Shown in pieces: positions 36,731-49,033 of a stretch of DNA of 64,000 nt (within the stretch, counting starts at the first letter, position 1; every line of letters begins with the position of its first letter). The translations under genes were made by a program, and so were the position numbers. The notes beneath the pieces were generated by a model that saw only the letters and a program-made list of their open reading frames with translations, was not told the DNA's origin and did no database searches. Source of the DNA: Guyparkeria halophila (lineage in GTDB: Bacteria > Pseudomonadota > Gammaproteobacteria > Halothiobacillales > Halothiobacillaceae); contig NZ_CP140153.1 in the NCBI RefSeq assembly GCF_034479635.1, forward strand, positions 255,501 to 319,500. The letters are read 5' to 3'.

Positions 36731-36770
36731 ATTCGTCTGGTTGGGAGGGATGCCAGCCCGTGGGCGAGAC

Positions 36771-36876
36771 ACGCGCCTGCGGCGCGTTTCGCTTGCCAGG
36801 CAAGCTCCCACAGTGGGGCGTCGCAAGTGCCCCATTGTGGGAGCGCGCCCCGCGCGCGAAGGCCGCCCCAGCGGCC
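36771..36876. repeat. REP-like palindrome array after der
   Basis: In order: CGCG arms, GCTTGCCaGGCAAGC (36791-36805), CTCCCACAGTGGGG facing CCCCATTGTGGGAG, GCGCGC..GCGCGC, and GGCCGCcccaGCGGCC. The same modules in the same order recur at 50.5 kb. It sits between the tail-to-tail der and cysZ genes. No coding potential is seen in this gap. Confidence 0.8.
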
Positions 36877-36927
36877 GTCCCGGTCAGCAACCATGTCCCC
36901 CGACGTGACACGTTGAGCTTCCAGCTC

Positions 36928-37683
36928 TTAACTCTCTCGCCTGACCGCCTTCCCCTCAAATCCTTCCACCCACATCCGGGTCGCCCCGCACACCCCCACC
37001 GGCATGGCGAGGAAATTCGCCACCGGCACCATGGTCATCAGCGTCATCAGACTGCCAAAGCCGAGCGTCAGCGCCGGGCGTTGGCGCAGGCATCGTCGCT
37101 GCTCGCGGAATGACAGCCCGTGATTGCCGGCCGGGTTGTCGATGTATTCCAGGCTCATCATCCAGGCCGAGAAAATGAACCAGGCGAACGGCGCGATCAG
37201 GTTCAGGCCGGGGATGAACCACAGGATCACCAGCGGGATCGCCCAGGCCGCGAGATAGAGCAATCGTCCCACCTCGCTGGCGATCGCGCCGACCGCGTCG
37301 GCAATCAGGCCCTGGTCATCCTCGGGCGGTGAACGGCCGGTCAGGTGGGCCTCGACCCTCGCGGCGAGCACGGCGTTGAATGGCGCCGCGATCAGATTGG
37401 CGACCAGCGTGAAGGTGAAGAAGGTCACCAGCAGCAGCCCGAGTACCACGATGGGCATCAGCAGCCAGTAGAGGAAATCGAGCCACTCGGGCAGCAGGCC
37501 CTCGACCCAGTCGCCGGCACTGCTGACCAGCAGCCAGCCCGCCAGGCCGAACAGCAGCGTATTGATGAAAAGCGGGATCAGGGTGAAGCGGCGCAGCCCC
37601 GGTTGCCACATCAGTCGCAGACCGGCCAGCCAGTAGCCCAGCCCGCCCATTTCGCGCGCCGCTCGCGTCAGTGGTTGATTCAT
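36928..37683 (-). CDS. cysZ: Sulfate permease CysZ
   Basis: CysZ imports sulfate for assimilation. The 251-residue membrane protein shows GGLGYWLAGLRLMWQPGLRR, IPLFINTLLFGLAGWL, the FTLVANLIAAPFNAVLAARVE re-entrant region, LWFIPGLNLIAPFAWFIFSA and the conserved tail FLAMPVGVCGATRMWVE. It overlaps the upstream FGGY kinase gene by 4 nt. In a sulfide oxidiser, a dedicated sulfate importer may seem superfluous, but it supports assimilation when reduced sulfur is absent. Confidence 0.93.
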   Translation of the reverse strand: MNQPLTRAAREMGGLGYWLAGLRLMWQPGLRRFTLIPLFINTLLFGLAGWLLVSSAGDWVEGLLPEWLDFLYWLLMPIVVLGLLLVTFFTFTLVANLIAAPFNAVLAARVEAHLTGRSPPEDDQGLIADAVGAIASEVGRLLYLAAWAIPLVILWFIPGLNLIAPFAWFIFSAWMMSLEYIDNPAGNHGLSFREQRRCLRQRPALTLGFGSLMTLMTMVPVANFLAMPVGVCGATRMWVEGFEGKAVRRES

Positions 37684-38951
37684 TCGCTTGCTCCGTCGGC
37701 TCGAGTGGCCCGTTGTGCCAGGCGCGCCGCGCCCACCGCCGCCTCGGTGTGTTCGGCCGTCTGCACCGGCACGCCCAGGGCCCTTGCGCGGATGCGGGAG
37801 AACACCGGGTTGTGCGCCCCGCCGCCGGAGGACAGCACCCGCCGCACGGCGGTGCCGCCCAGCGCGGCGAACCGTCGATAGCCCAGCGCCTCGATGCGTG
37901 CGATGCCGCGCAGCATCCCGCCGAGAAACGCGGCGGGGTCGTCCGGCCGCGGCGTCAGACGCGGGGACATGTCGGGCGCGACCACCGGAAATCGTTCGCC
38001 GCGCCCGGCCAGCGGCCAGTAACCCAGGGTGTCGGGTGCCGTCGGGTCGATCGATTCGCTCAGGCTGGCCAGTTCCTCGCTGTCGAAGAAGGCGGCCAGT
38101 ACCCGTCCGCCGGTGTTGGACGCACCGGAGACGGCGAATCGGTCACCGAAACGATGGCTGTACACCCCGCTGGCCGCGTCGCTGACCGGGGTGGCACTGA
38201 TCAGTTTCAGCGCCAGCGTCGAGCCCAGGCTGGTCACGCCGTCGCCCTCGGCGGTCGCGCCGCTGGCCCAGAGGGCCGCCATCGAATCGGTGGTGCCGGC
38301 GGCCACGATGGTGGTCTCCGGCAGGTTCCAGTGTCGGGCCAGGTCGGGCGTGATGGGGGCGACGGCCGTGCCGGGGCGGTGTACCTCGGGCAGCTGGTCG
38401 CCGAACCGATCGAGCAGGGCGGCAGGCCATTGTTCGGTCACCGCACCGAAACCCCACTTGAGCGCGTTGTTGCTGTCGCTGACATGCCGGCCGGTCAGGC
38501 GGGTGACGAACCAGTCGGCCTGGCTGACCGGTCGCCCGGCCCGGCCGCGTTTTTCGGCGAGGAATCGCCAACGGGCCAGTGCCGACAGCTGGGCGTCGGG
38601 GTCGAGGTCCAGCCGGCGCAGGGCAACGAGCGACTCATCCCCCCGCGGGTCGTCGTACATCAGGGCCGGTCCTTGTGGTCGGCCGTCGGTATCGATGGTC
38701 AGCACCGTGCCCGAGGTGCCGGCGAAGGCCAGCGAGTCGACCTCGGTCAGCCCTCCCGTCTCGCCCAGCCGGCACATCAGGCCATCGAATGCCGCCCACC
38801 AGAGGGCCGGGTCCTGTTCATGGCCATGGTCGACCGCCGGCACCGGCCAGTCGGCCTTTTCCAGCCACAGGCACTCACCGTCCGCCCCGAGGGCCGCAAC
38901 GCGCAGCCCCGAGGTGCCTACGTCGATGCCCAGATGGCGTGCCGCCGACAT
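37680..38951 (-). CDS. FGGY-family carbohydrate kinase
   Basis: FGGY kinases phosphorylate sugars or polyols with ATP. The 423-residue protein shows GIDVGTSGLRVAAL (phosphate 1), VDSLAFAGTSGTVLTID, MYDDPRGDES, ALKWGFG, VVAAGTTDSMAALW (catalytic-type region), TSLGSTLALKLIS and SSGGGAHNPVFSRIRARALG (adenosine motif). It resembles the plant/cyanobacterial D-ribulose kinase subgroup rather than glycerol kinase, but the substrate is not certain. It is shorter than the usual 480-520 residues. Located between queF and cysZ, with a 4-nt overlap to cysZ. Confidence 0.8.
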   Translation of the reverse strand: MSAARHLGIDVGTSGLRVAALGADGECLWLEKADWPVPAVDHGHEQDPALWWAAFDGLMCRLGETGGLTEVDSLAFAGTSGTVLTIDTDGRPQGPALMYDDPRGDESLVALRRLDLDPDAQLSALARWRFLAEKRGRAGRPVSQADWFVTRLTGRHVSDSNNALKWGFGAVTEQWPAALLDRFGDQLPEVHRPGTAVAPITPDLARHWNLPETTIVAAGTTDSMAALWASGATAEGDGVTSLGSTLALKLISATPVSDAASGVYSHRFGDRFAVSGASNTGGRVLAAFFDSEELASLSESIDPTAPDTLGYWPLAGRGERFPVVAPDMSPRLTPRPDDPAAFLGGMLRGIARIEALGYRRFAALGGTAVRRVLSSGGGAHNPVFSRIRARALGVPVQTAEHTEAAVGAARLAQRATRADGASE

Positions 38952-38955
38952 GCGA

Positions 38956-39345
38956 TCAGGGCAACTCGACTTTCGGCGCCGGTTCCCAGCCGTCCTGGCG
39001 GTGCTCGACCACCACGTTGGTCCAGATGCCGCCGCGCACGTTCCAGCGGCCGGTCAGACGCAGGAAGCGCGGATTGATCGCGGCGACGATGTCGTCGGCG
39101 ATGCGGTTGGTCATCGCCTCGTGAAAGCCGCCTTCCTCGCGGAACGACCACATGTACATCTTCAGTGACTTCAGCTCGACGCACAGCTGATCCGGCACGA
39201 AGTCGATCAGGATGGTGGCAAAGTCCGGCTGGCCGGTCTTGGGGCACAGGCAGGTGAACTCGGGCACCTCCATGTGAATGGTATAGTCGCGTTCCGGATG
39301 CGGGTTGGGGAAGGTTTCGAGTGTCTTGCTGGGTTGCGTCGACAT
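38956..39345 (-). CDS. queF: NADPH-dependent 7-cyano-7-deazaguanine reductase QueF (type I)
   Basis: QueF reduces preQ0 to preQ1, the base Tgt puts into tRNA. The 129-residue protein is the short unimodular type. It shows [20 protein letters not shown] (catalytic Cys), [20 protein letters not shown] and the [13 protein letters not shown] end. ATG 39345 was chosen because it gives the family N-terminus [20 protein letters not shown]; the longer open frame is not like the family. It completes the queuosine pathway with tgt and queA at 18-20 kb. It is divergent from smc, 127 nt apart. Confidence 0.96.
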   Translation of the reverse strand: MSTQPSKTLETFPNPHPERDYTIHMEVPEFTCLCPKTGQPDFATILIDFVPDQLCVELKSLKMYMWSFREEGGFHEAMTNRIADDIVAAINPRFLRLTGRWNVRGGIWTNVVVEHRQDGWEPAPKVELP

Positions 39346-39472
39346 AAATGACTGTCCTGTTGCGGCAATATGGCAATCGCCGGTTGAGCGGGGGGGCTGA
39401 TTATAAGGGTCGACGCGCCGGCTTGCAGTCCGCGTTGCCGGCCGGCCGCTCGTCGTCCGCGGGAGGCTGCCA

Positions 39473-42400
39473 ATGCGCCTGACCCGCCTGTACCTCGCCG
39501 GCTTCAAGTCCTTCGCCTCGCCTACCGAGATCCGCCTGCCGGCCAATACGCTGGCCATCGTCGGCCCCAACGGCTGCGGCAAGTCCAACCTGATCGACGC
39601 CCTGCGCTGGGTGATGGGCGAATCCTCCGCCCGTCACCTGCGCGGCCAGGCCCTCGACGACCTGATCTTCGCCGGCAGCGGCGAGCGGGCCGCGGCCAGC
39701 CGCGCCGTGGTCGAGCTGACCCTCGACAACCGCGAGCGCCGCATCCACGGCCCCTTCGCCGCCTACAACGAGCTGACCGTCCGGCGCAGCCTCGACCGCG
39801 ACGGCCAGTCCCGCTACGAGATCAACAACACGCGCGTGCGTCGCCGCGACGTGGTCGACCTGTTTCTCGGCACCGGCGTGGGCGCACGCTCCTATTCGGT
39901 GATCGAGCAGGGCCAGGTCAACCGCATTGTCGACGCCAAGCCCGACGAGCTGCGCGGCTACCTCGAGGAGGCCGCCGGCATCTCGGTCTACCGCGAGCGC
40001 CGTCGCGAGACGGCCAACCGCATCGGTCACACCGAGGAAAACCTGTCGCGGCTGAACGACATCGCCGCCGAACTCGAGCGCCAGGAGGCCACGCTGGCCC
40101 GCCAGGCGCGTGCCGCGCGCCGTTACCGCGAACTGTCGGCGGTGCGTCGTCGCCGCCAGGTCGAGGCGGCGGCCGTCGCGCTGATCGAGGCCCGCGAGGA
40201 GCGTCAGCGCCTCGATCGGATCGTCGCCGACACCGGCGAGGCCGAGGCGGCCTGCGAGACGCGCCTTTCCGCCGCCGAGGCGGCTCAGGACGAGGCCGAG
40301 CGCGCCCTGCTGGCCGCCGGCGAGCGGCTGGCCGAGCTGTCGGCCGAGAAGTACCGGCTGGCCAACGACCTCAATGCCGTCACCACCCGCCAGGCCGAGC
40401 TCGACGCCCGGCTCGAGGGACTCGAGCGCCAAGGGCACCACGACCGGGAGACCGCCGAGCGCCGCGAGGCCGAACGCCGCGACGCCGAGTCCCGTCGTGA
40501 GCGCCTGATCGCCGAACAGCGCGACACCCGCGCCTCCCTCGATGATCTGGCCGCGGCCCACGAGCGCGCCCGCGATGGTCGTGCCAGCGCCGAAGCCGAG
40601 CTCGACTCGCTGCGCCGCGAGGCGATGGCCTCCGCCGAGGCGCGTATCGGCCCCCAGCGTGAGCAGGCGCGACTCGGCGAGCGGCTCGATGCCGTGGCGC
40701 GCGAATGCCGACGACTCGAATCCGCGCCGGCCGCCGCCGAGCTGGCCCGGGCGCGTGAAGAGCTGGTGGACCTGGAGCGCGAACGCCGTCAGCGTGCCGA
40801 CGAGGTCACCGCGGTCGAGACGGCCCTCGAGGGGGTCGAACGCGACCATGACGAGGCGTTGGCGGCCGTCGAGGCCAGCGAGGCCGTCCTGCAGGACCAC
40901 GAGGAGGCCCGCCGACGAGCGCGCCACGTGCATGACGGGCTCACCGCCGAGCAGCAGGCACTCGATCGATTGCTTGCCGCGCATACCCGCAACGAGCCCG
41001 ATGAAACCACGGGGCCGCGGCTGGTCGAGCGGCTGGTCGAGGCCGATATCCGCGAGCCCTGGGTGGGTCACGCCCTGGGTGAGGCGCTCGAGGCCGAGCT
41101 GGTCGATGACCTCGATGCGATGGTGGCCGCCGAGATCGATCGATTCAACGACACGGAGGGCGCCGGCGGCTGGTGGCTGGAGGCGCAGGCGGATACGGAG
41201 GCCGACTGGCTCGCCGAGCGCGTGCGCGACTTTCCCGGCCGGCCGGTCGAGGACCTGGACGCCGCCCTGGACCGTCGTCCGTCGCTTGCGCCGGGCGAGT
41301 TCCTGATTACCCCGGCCGGCTGGTGGGTCGGGCGCCACTGGGTGGGGCGCAGCGGCAATGCCGGCGCCGCGACCCACCTGGCCCACCTGGCCCGTCACCG
41401 CGAGCTCGAGGCGGCGATCAGCGAGGCCGAGGCCGAGTTGGCACAGACCGAGACGGCACTGGGCGAAAGCCGGAGTCGATTCGAGGCCGAGCGCAAGGCC
41501 CTCGAGGCCACGCGCCAGGAGCGCGACAAGCAGGCGCGGGCGCTCGAGTCGGCGCGCCTGGCCGACCGCCACCTCGACGAACGGTTGGAGCGCCTGGCGC
41601 AGACCGTGGAGACACTCGAGGCCCGCGCGCGCGACGAATCCGAGGAACTGGAGGTTGCCCGCCGGGAGCAGGTGCGCCTGGAGGCCGAACGCGAGGCGGC
41701 GGCCGAGGCGGTAGCGCAGGCCGATCAGCGCCGCAACGAGGCCGTCGAGCGACAGGAGTCGGCCCGCGAGGCCCTGGAAGCCGCCCGCGAGACCGCCCGC
41801 GTGGCCGCCGACCGCTTTCATCGTGCCCGTCGCGAGATCGAGCAGCGCGACGAGAGTATCGCGCGCCTTGGCGACGAGATTCGGCGGCTGGACCACGAGC
41901 GCGAGGCGATCGCCCGCCGCCTGGACGAGCAGGCCCACGAGCGCGAGCGGGCCCAGGCCGAGCGCGAGGGGCTGGTCGCCGAGCGGCGCCGTCAGGAGCA
42001 ACGCCTCGCCGAGGCGGAGACGGCCGAGGAGCGGGCGCGCGACGATCAGCGGGCGGCCACCGAGGCCCAGGCCGCGGCGCGCCAGGCGGTGGTCGAGGTG
42101 CGTGGCGAGCGCGACGCGGCCCGGGCGAAGAGCGAACAGGCCCGTATTGATCGCGCCCAGGGCGAGACCCGCGAACAGCATGCCCGCGCCCGTCTGGCGG
42201 AGGCCCGCGACCAGCTGGCCGACGACGAGGACGAACCCCAGGCCGAGGCCATCGAGGCGTTGGCAGGCGAGCCGGGCGTGGCCGAGCGACTGGCCGCCGA
42301 ACTGACCGATCTCGAAGCCCAGATCCGCCGGCTGGGGGCCGTCAATCTCTCCGCGATCGAGGATCACCGCGAGGTTGAGGCCCGCCGCGAGGAGCTGGCC

Positions 42401-42946
42401 GGCCAGATCGAGGACGTCGAATCGGCGCTGGCGCAACTGGCCGAGGCGATCGAGACCATGGACCGTCAGACCCGCGAGCGCTTTCGCGAGACCTATCACG
42501 CGGTCAACCAGCGACTGGGGCCACGCTTCGAGGCGCTGTTCGGTGGCGGCGAGGCCCGGCTCGAGCTGACCGGTGACGATCCGCTCGATGCCGGCGTGGC
42601 CCTGATGGCCCGTCCGCCCGGCAAGCGCATCAGTCACCTGTCACTGCTGTCGGGGGGTGAGCGGGCGCTGACGGCCACCGCCCTGATCTTCGCGATCTTC
42701 GAGCTCAACCCCGCGCCGTTCTGCATTCTCGACGAGGTCGACGCGCCGCTGGACGAGGCTAACGTCGGGCGCTTCTGTGCTATGGTTTCGGCCATGTCGG
42801 ACCGGGTGCAGTTCATGTACATCACCCACAACAAGACCACCATGGCGAGCGCCTCGGCGCTGGTCGGCGTGACCATGCGCGAGGCCGGCATGTCGCGCAT
42901 CGTCTCCGTCGACATCGACGCCGCGGTGGGCCTGATCGAGACCTGA
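39473..42946 (+). CDS. smc: Chromosome segregation/condensation protein SMC
   Basis: SMC is the condensin ATPase that organises the chromosome. The 1157-residue protein shows the N-terminal head ([13 protein letters not shown], Walker [21 protein letters not shown]), coiled coil 1 from about 165 to 500, a hinge about 505-650, coiled coil 2 very rich in Glu/Arg/Ala, and the C-terminal head with signature [20 protein letters not shown], Walker [15 protein letters not shown] and the D-loop. SMC rather than MukB in this genome is expected outside the Enterobacterales. The first Met sits right after GGGAGGCTGCC. zipA and ligA follow, the standard order. Confidence 0.96.
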   Translation: MRLTRLYLAGFKSFASPTEIRLPANTLAIVGPNGCGKSNLIDALRWVMGESSARHLRGQALDDLIFAGSGERAAASRAVVELTLDNRERRIHGPFAAYNELTVRRSLDRDGQSRYEINNTRVRRRDVVDLFLGTGVGARSYSVIEQGQVNRIVDAKPDELRGYLEEAAGISVYRERRRETANRIGHTEENLSRLNDIAAELERQEATLARQARAARRYRELSAVRRRRQVEAAAVALIEAREERQRLDRIVADTGEAEAACETRLSAAEAAQDEAERALLAAGERLAELSAEKYRLANDLNAVTTRQAELDARLEGLERQGHHDRETAERREAERRDAESRRERLIAEQRDTRASLDDLAAAHERARDGRASAEAELDSLRREAMASAEARIGPQREQARLGERLDAVARECRRLESAPAAAELARAREELVDLERERRQRADEVTAVETALEGVERDHDEALAAVEASEAVLQDHEEARRRARHVHDGLTAEQQALDRLLAAHTRNEPDETTGPRLVERLVEADIREPWVGHALGEALEAELVDDLDAMVAAEIDRFNDTEGAGGWWLEAQADTEADWLAERVRDFPGRPVEDLDAALDRRPSLAPGEFLITPAGWWVGRHWVGRSGNAGAATHLAHLARHRELEAAISEAEAELAQTETALGESRSRFEAERKALEATRQERDKQARALESARLADRHLDERLERLAQTVETLEARARDESEELEVARREQVRLEAEREAAAEAVAQADQRRNEAVERQESAREALEAARETARVAADRFHRARREIEQRDESIARLGDEIRRLDHEREAIARRLDEQAHERERAQAEREGLVAERRRQEQRLAEAETAEERARDDQRAATEAQAAARQAVVEVRGERDAARAKSEQARIDRAQGETREQHARARLAEARDQLADDEDEPQAEAIEALAGEPGVAERLAAELTDLEAQIRRLGAVNLSAIEDHREVEARREELAGQIEDVESALAQLAEAIETMDRQTRERFRETYHAVNQRLGPRFEALFGGGEARLELTGDDPLDAGVALMARPPGKRISHLSLLSGGERALTATALIFAIFELNPAPFCILDEVDAPLDEANVGRFCAMVSAMSDRVQFMYITHNKTTMASASALVGVTMREAGMSRIVSVDIDAAVGLIET

Positions 42947-43091
42947 TCCGGATGTTCCCAACAATTGTCGCGAGCGGAGCCGTGAGTCACCAGATCTATC
43001 GAACCGACGAGTTGGCCTCCCCTTTGGGCTTGGCTGGCACGAGTCTCGGCGTGAATGGGTGCCTGGCATCGGGTTTCGGGGAGTAGACGGT

Positions 43092-46440
<3,349 letters not shown>

Positions 46441-46562
46441 TCGGCACCTGCTTCTTGCCCGCCGCTGGGCTCTGCTGTCTGGCCTCCAGCCTCTTTGTCC
46501 CCGTCGCCAAATCGTCAACGCGCTGACACGCTACTGTCATCCATTCGGCCTAGCGTGCTGAT

Positions 46563-46586
46563 TCGTGGGGCACTTCCGTCCCACGA
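46563..46586. repeat. Inverted repeat upstream of the glycosyltransferase gene
   Basis: TCGTGGG (46563-46569) pairs with CCCACGA (46580-46586) around a 10-nt loop, ending 18 nt before the TTG start. It could be an operator or an mRNA hairpin. The gap 46441-46562 shows nothing else that I recognise, and no terminator for ligA. Confidence 0.35.
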
Positions 46587-46604
46587 TCAGATTCGAGGTG
46601 CTGA

Positions 46605-47750
46605 TTGGATATCCGAGTGGTGACGGAAACCTTCCCGCCCGATATCAACGGGGTGGCGACCACGCTGGGTTGTCTGGTCGCGGGGCTACGTGACCGTGGC
46701 CACCGGGTGGTGGTCACCTGTCCGGCGGCCGGGGCTCCCCGCGATCTGGGTGAGGGCGACGAGGTGCGCGGGCTGGCGCTGCCGTTCTACCGTGAGGTCC
46801 GTTTCGGCCTGCCGCGGCGGCGCGCGTTTCTCGCCGAGTGGCGCGAAGACCCGCCGGATGTGGTGCACATTGCCACCGAGGGGCCGCTGGGTGCCTCGGC
46901 GCTCGCCGCCGCCCGCACGCTCGATCTGCCGGTCACCACCTCGCTACACACCAACTTTCATGCCTATGCGCGTGCCTATCGGCTGGGCTGGTTGGCCACC
47001 CCGGTGGTGCGATACCTGCGCCGGTTTCACAACCGCTCGGCGAATACCTTCATCCCCACGGCAAAGCAGGCCGCCGAGCTTGAGGCCTGCGGCTTCGAGC
47101 GGTTGATGGTGCTGGGGCGGGGTGTCGATACCGAGCGGTTCACCCCGGATCGACGTGACCCGGAACTACGTGCCTCCTGGGGGGCGGACGACCGTACGCC
47201 CGTGCTACTGCATGTCGGCCGGTTGGCCGCCGAGAAGAATCTCGGCCTCCTGGCGCAGAGCTGGGCGCGGGCCCAGGAGATCAACTCGGGCACACGGCTG
47301 GTGATCGTCGGCGACGGGCCCGAGCGGGGACGGCTCGAGCGGCAGCTGCCGGGTGCGATCTTCGCCGGGGCGCTGCGCGGTGAGGCGCTGGCCCGTTATT
47401 ACGCCTCGGCCGACGCCTTCCTGTTCCCCAGCCTGACCGAGACCTTCGGCATCGTCGTGCTCGAGGCCATGGCCAGCGGTCTGGATTGCCTGGCCTTCGA
47501 TTACGCCGCCGGCCGCCAGCTGATCGAGCCGGGCGTGAACGGCCTGTTGGCTCCATTCGGCGACTCGGTGGCCTTTCTCGACCGGGTTCCGGATCTCCTG
47601 ACGTCCGCATCGGGTCGGCGCCGTGAACGAGCCGTCGAAACCGGTCGACAGCACAGCTGGGAGGCCATTGTCGACGGCTTCGAGCAGAACCTGCTCGAGG
47701 TCGCCGAACGTTCGATGCCGCAAGTGTCGTCCCGGGAGGGCTTGGCGTGA
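46605..47750 (+). CDS. GT4-family glycosyltransferase (SQDG/GDP-mannose-type acceptor glycosyltransferase)
   Basis: This 381-residue retaining GT-B enzyme starts at TTG 46605, preceded by GAGGTG. It shows RVVTETFPPDINGVATTLG (acceptor-side glycine loop), TSLHTNFHAYARAYRLGW, VGRGV-like LGRGVDTERFTPD, LLHVGRLAAEKNLGLLAQSW, VIVGDGPERGRLE and FPSLTETFGIVVLEAMASG with the donor-binding E(x7)E motif. The FHxxY context resembles glycosyltransferases that glycosylate diacylglycerol, such as SqdX-like or DgcA-like enzymes, but the donor and acceptor are uncertain. The start of the PAP2 gene overlaps its stop by 4 nt, suggesting a joint glycolipid function. Confidence 0.85.
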   Translation: MDIRVVTETFPPDINGVATTLGCLVAGLRDRGHRVVVTCPAAGAPRDLGEGDEVRGLALPFYREVRFGLPRRRAFLAEWREDPPDVVHIATEGPLGASALAAARTLDLPVTTSLHTNFHAYARAYRLGWLATPVVRYLRRFHNRSANTFIPTAKQAAELEACGFERLMVLGRGVDTERFTPDRRDPELRASWGADDRTPVLLHVGRLAAEKNLGLLAQSWARAQEINSGTRLVIVGDGPERGRLERQLPGAIFAGALRGEALARYYASADAFLFPSLTETFGIVVLEAMASGLDCLAFDYAAGRQLIEPGVNGLLAPFGDSVAFLDRVPDLLTSASGRRRERAVETGRQHSWEAIVDGFEQNLLEVAERSMPQVSSREGLA

Positions 47751-48310
47751 TCCCGTTGCGTGCCGGCTCGCCCGCGGCCGAGCGATGCGCACGCGTCCTC
47801 CAGGCCTATCTGGGGTGGGAGGCGCTGGTGACCGAGCGCTGCAACCGCGCGCATCGGTTGCGTGTATTGCGCGCGCTGTTCGCGACCGCCTCGCGGCTGG
47901 GCGACGGGATTGGCTGGTACGTGCTCGCGCTGCTGATGCTCGTGCTGCACGGGGCGTCGGCGGTGGTGCCGATGGCGCTGATGATCGCCTCGGGTGGGGT
48001 GGGCGTGCTGATCTACCTGACGATCAAGCGTCGCACCGCCCGCCTGCGTCCACTCAATCGCAACCAGCGGTTGGAAATCAGTGTCGCGCCGCTTGACCAG
48101 TACAGCTTCCCATCCGGCCACACCTTGCATGCGGTCAACTTCGGCATTCAGTTGGTGGCCTTCCAGCCCGCGCTGTTTTGGCTCGTCCTGCCGTTCGCCC
48201 TGTTGGTGGCCAGTTCGCGCATGGTGCTTGGGCTGCACTATCTCTCCGATGTGCTCGTGGGTGCGGCGATCGGCTTGCTGCTGGCCAGCCTCACTCTGTC
48301 ATTGCTCTGA
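47747..48310 (+). CDS. PAP2-family membrane phosphatase
   Basis: PAP2 enzymes dephosphorylate phosphatidic acid, undecaprenyl diphosphate or related lipids. The 187-residue protein has the three motifs KRRTARLRP, PSGHTLHA and SRMVLGLHYLSDVLVG with the catalytic His residues, and four to five membrane segments. It starts at GTG 47747 in a 4-nt overlap with the glycosyltransferase, so the two are translationally coupled. If the glycosyltransferase uses diacylglycerol, this phosphatase could supply it; that is inference. Undecaprenyl-diphosphate phosphatase activity is equally possible. Confidence 0.85.
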   Translation: MIPLRAGSPAAERCARVLQAYLGWEALVTERCNRAHRLRVLRALFATASRLGDGIGWYVLALLMLVLHGASAVVPMALMIASGGVGVLIYLTIKRRTARLRPLNRNQRLEISVAPLDQYSFPSGHTLHAVNFGIQLVAFQPALFWLVLPFALLVASSRMVLGLHYLSDVLVGAAIGLLLASLTLSLL

Positions 48311-48515
48311 TTCCTCGTTTCCGTGGCAGTGCGGCGAGGTCGGCCATCCTGGTGCGGTTGCTTGCCGCGCATCGAATATAGAAAAAACAAAAAACGTAAG
48401 TTGCTCATCCGTCGGCTTGCCGATTCATGATGCCATGTAGGCATAAAAACAATCAATAAACGCGCAATAGGCTGAAAACTGGCCTTTTGTTCGATGCCGG
48501 TTGCTTGGCTATTCG

Positions 48516-48540
48516 ATATGGCCACAAAAATGGCCTATAT
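48516..48540. promoter_or_regulatory. Palindrome at a TATATA box upstream of fccAB
   Basis: ATA-t-GGCCA-caaaaa-TGGCC-t-ATA is an interrupted palindrome whose right arm overlaps TATATA (48536-48541), a candidate -10 box about 95 nt upstream of fccA. It could be the operator of a regulator of sulfide oxidation. The surrounding gap 48311-48641 (331 nt) is AT-rich and shows no gene; it has no good -35 box, so activator dependence is possible. Confidence 0.45.
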
Positions 48541-48641
48541 AAGCATTGCAAGGCTGGAAAGCCCGAAGGTATGGTTGCAAGGCTTGGGCAGGGACAGCTC
48601 GTGCTTGTCCGGGCGGCAAGACACATTTAGGAGGATTGGGG

Positions 48642-48995
48642 ATGTCAACGAATCGAGAAGCGGCCGCGAGCCGCCGACTACCCGCCAGGACCCTCGCGGC
48701 CGTCGGGCTTGGCCTGACGCTGTTCGCCGGCGTAACGACGGCCGGCGATCAAGCGGGGGCGATGGAAATGAGCAACGGATCGATCATCGGTTCCACCTGC
48801 ATGGGCTGTCACGGCTTCCAGGGCAAGGGCTCGGGGAACATCCCGCGCCTGGCTGGTCTGCCGAAAGAGGTGATTGCCGGGAAGATGCTGGCGTACAAGT
48901 CGGATGGTCAGGAAGGCACGGTCATGAACCGCATTGCCAAGGGGTATTCCGACGAGGAGATTCAGGCGGTGTCTGAATTCTTCGCCAACCAGTAA
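48642..48995 (+). CDS. fccA: Flavocytochrome c sulfide dehydrogenase, cytochrome subunit
   Basis: FccA is the periplasmic haem subunit that accepts electrons from the flavin subunit. The 117-residue protein starts at ATG 48642 with GGAGGA upstream. It has a signal peptide (RTLAAVGLGLTLFAGVTTAG) and one c-type haem motif CMGCH (Cys53, Cys56, His57) with IPRLAGLPKEVIAGKM after it. One haem is normal for the monohaem Fcc type, in contrast to the dihaem FccA of Allochromatium. It resembles the small SoxYZ-independent subunit. fccB follows 38 nt downstream. Confidence 0.92.
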   Translation: MSTNREAAASRRLPARTLAAVGLGLTLFAGVTTAGDQAGAMEMSNGSIIGSTCMGCHGFQGKGSGNIPRLAGLPKEVIAGKMLAYKSDGQEGTVMNRIAKGYSDEEIQAVSEFFANQ

Positions 48996-49033
48996 CGCCC
49001 CTGCAGGCGCAAGGAACACGAGAGGTAACCGCA

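Noticed and set aside
39401-42637. 1078-codon open frame on the minus strand
   Set aside because: It is antisense to smc, whose Walker and signature motifs are clear. High-GC third-position bias creates such long shadows; the translated peptide is low-complexity Gly/Leu/Arg with no motif.
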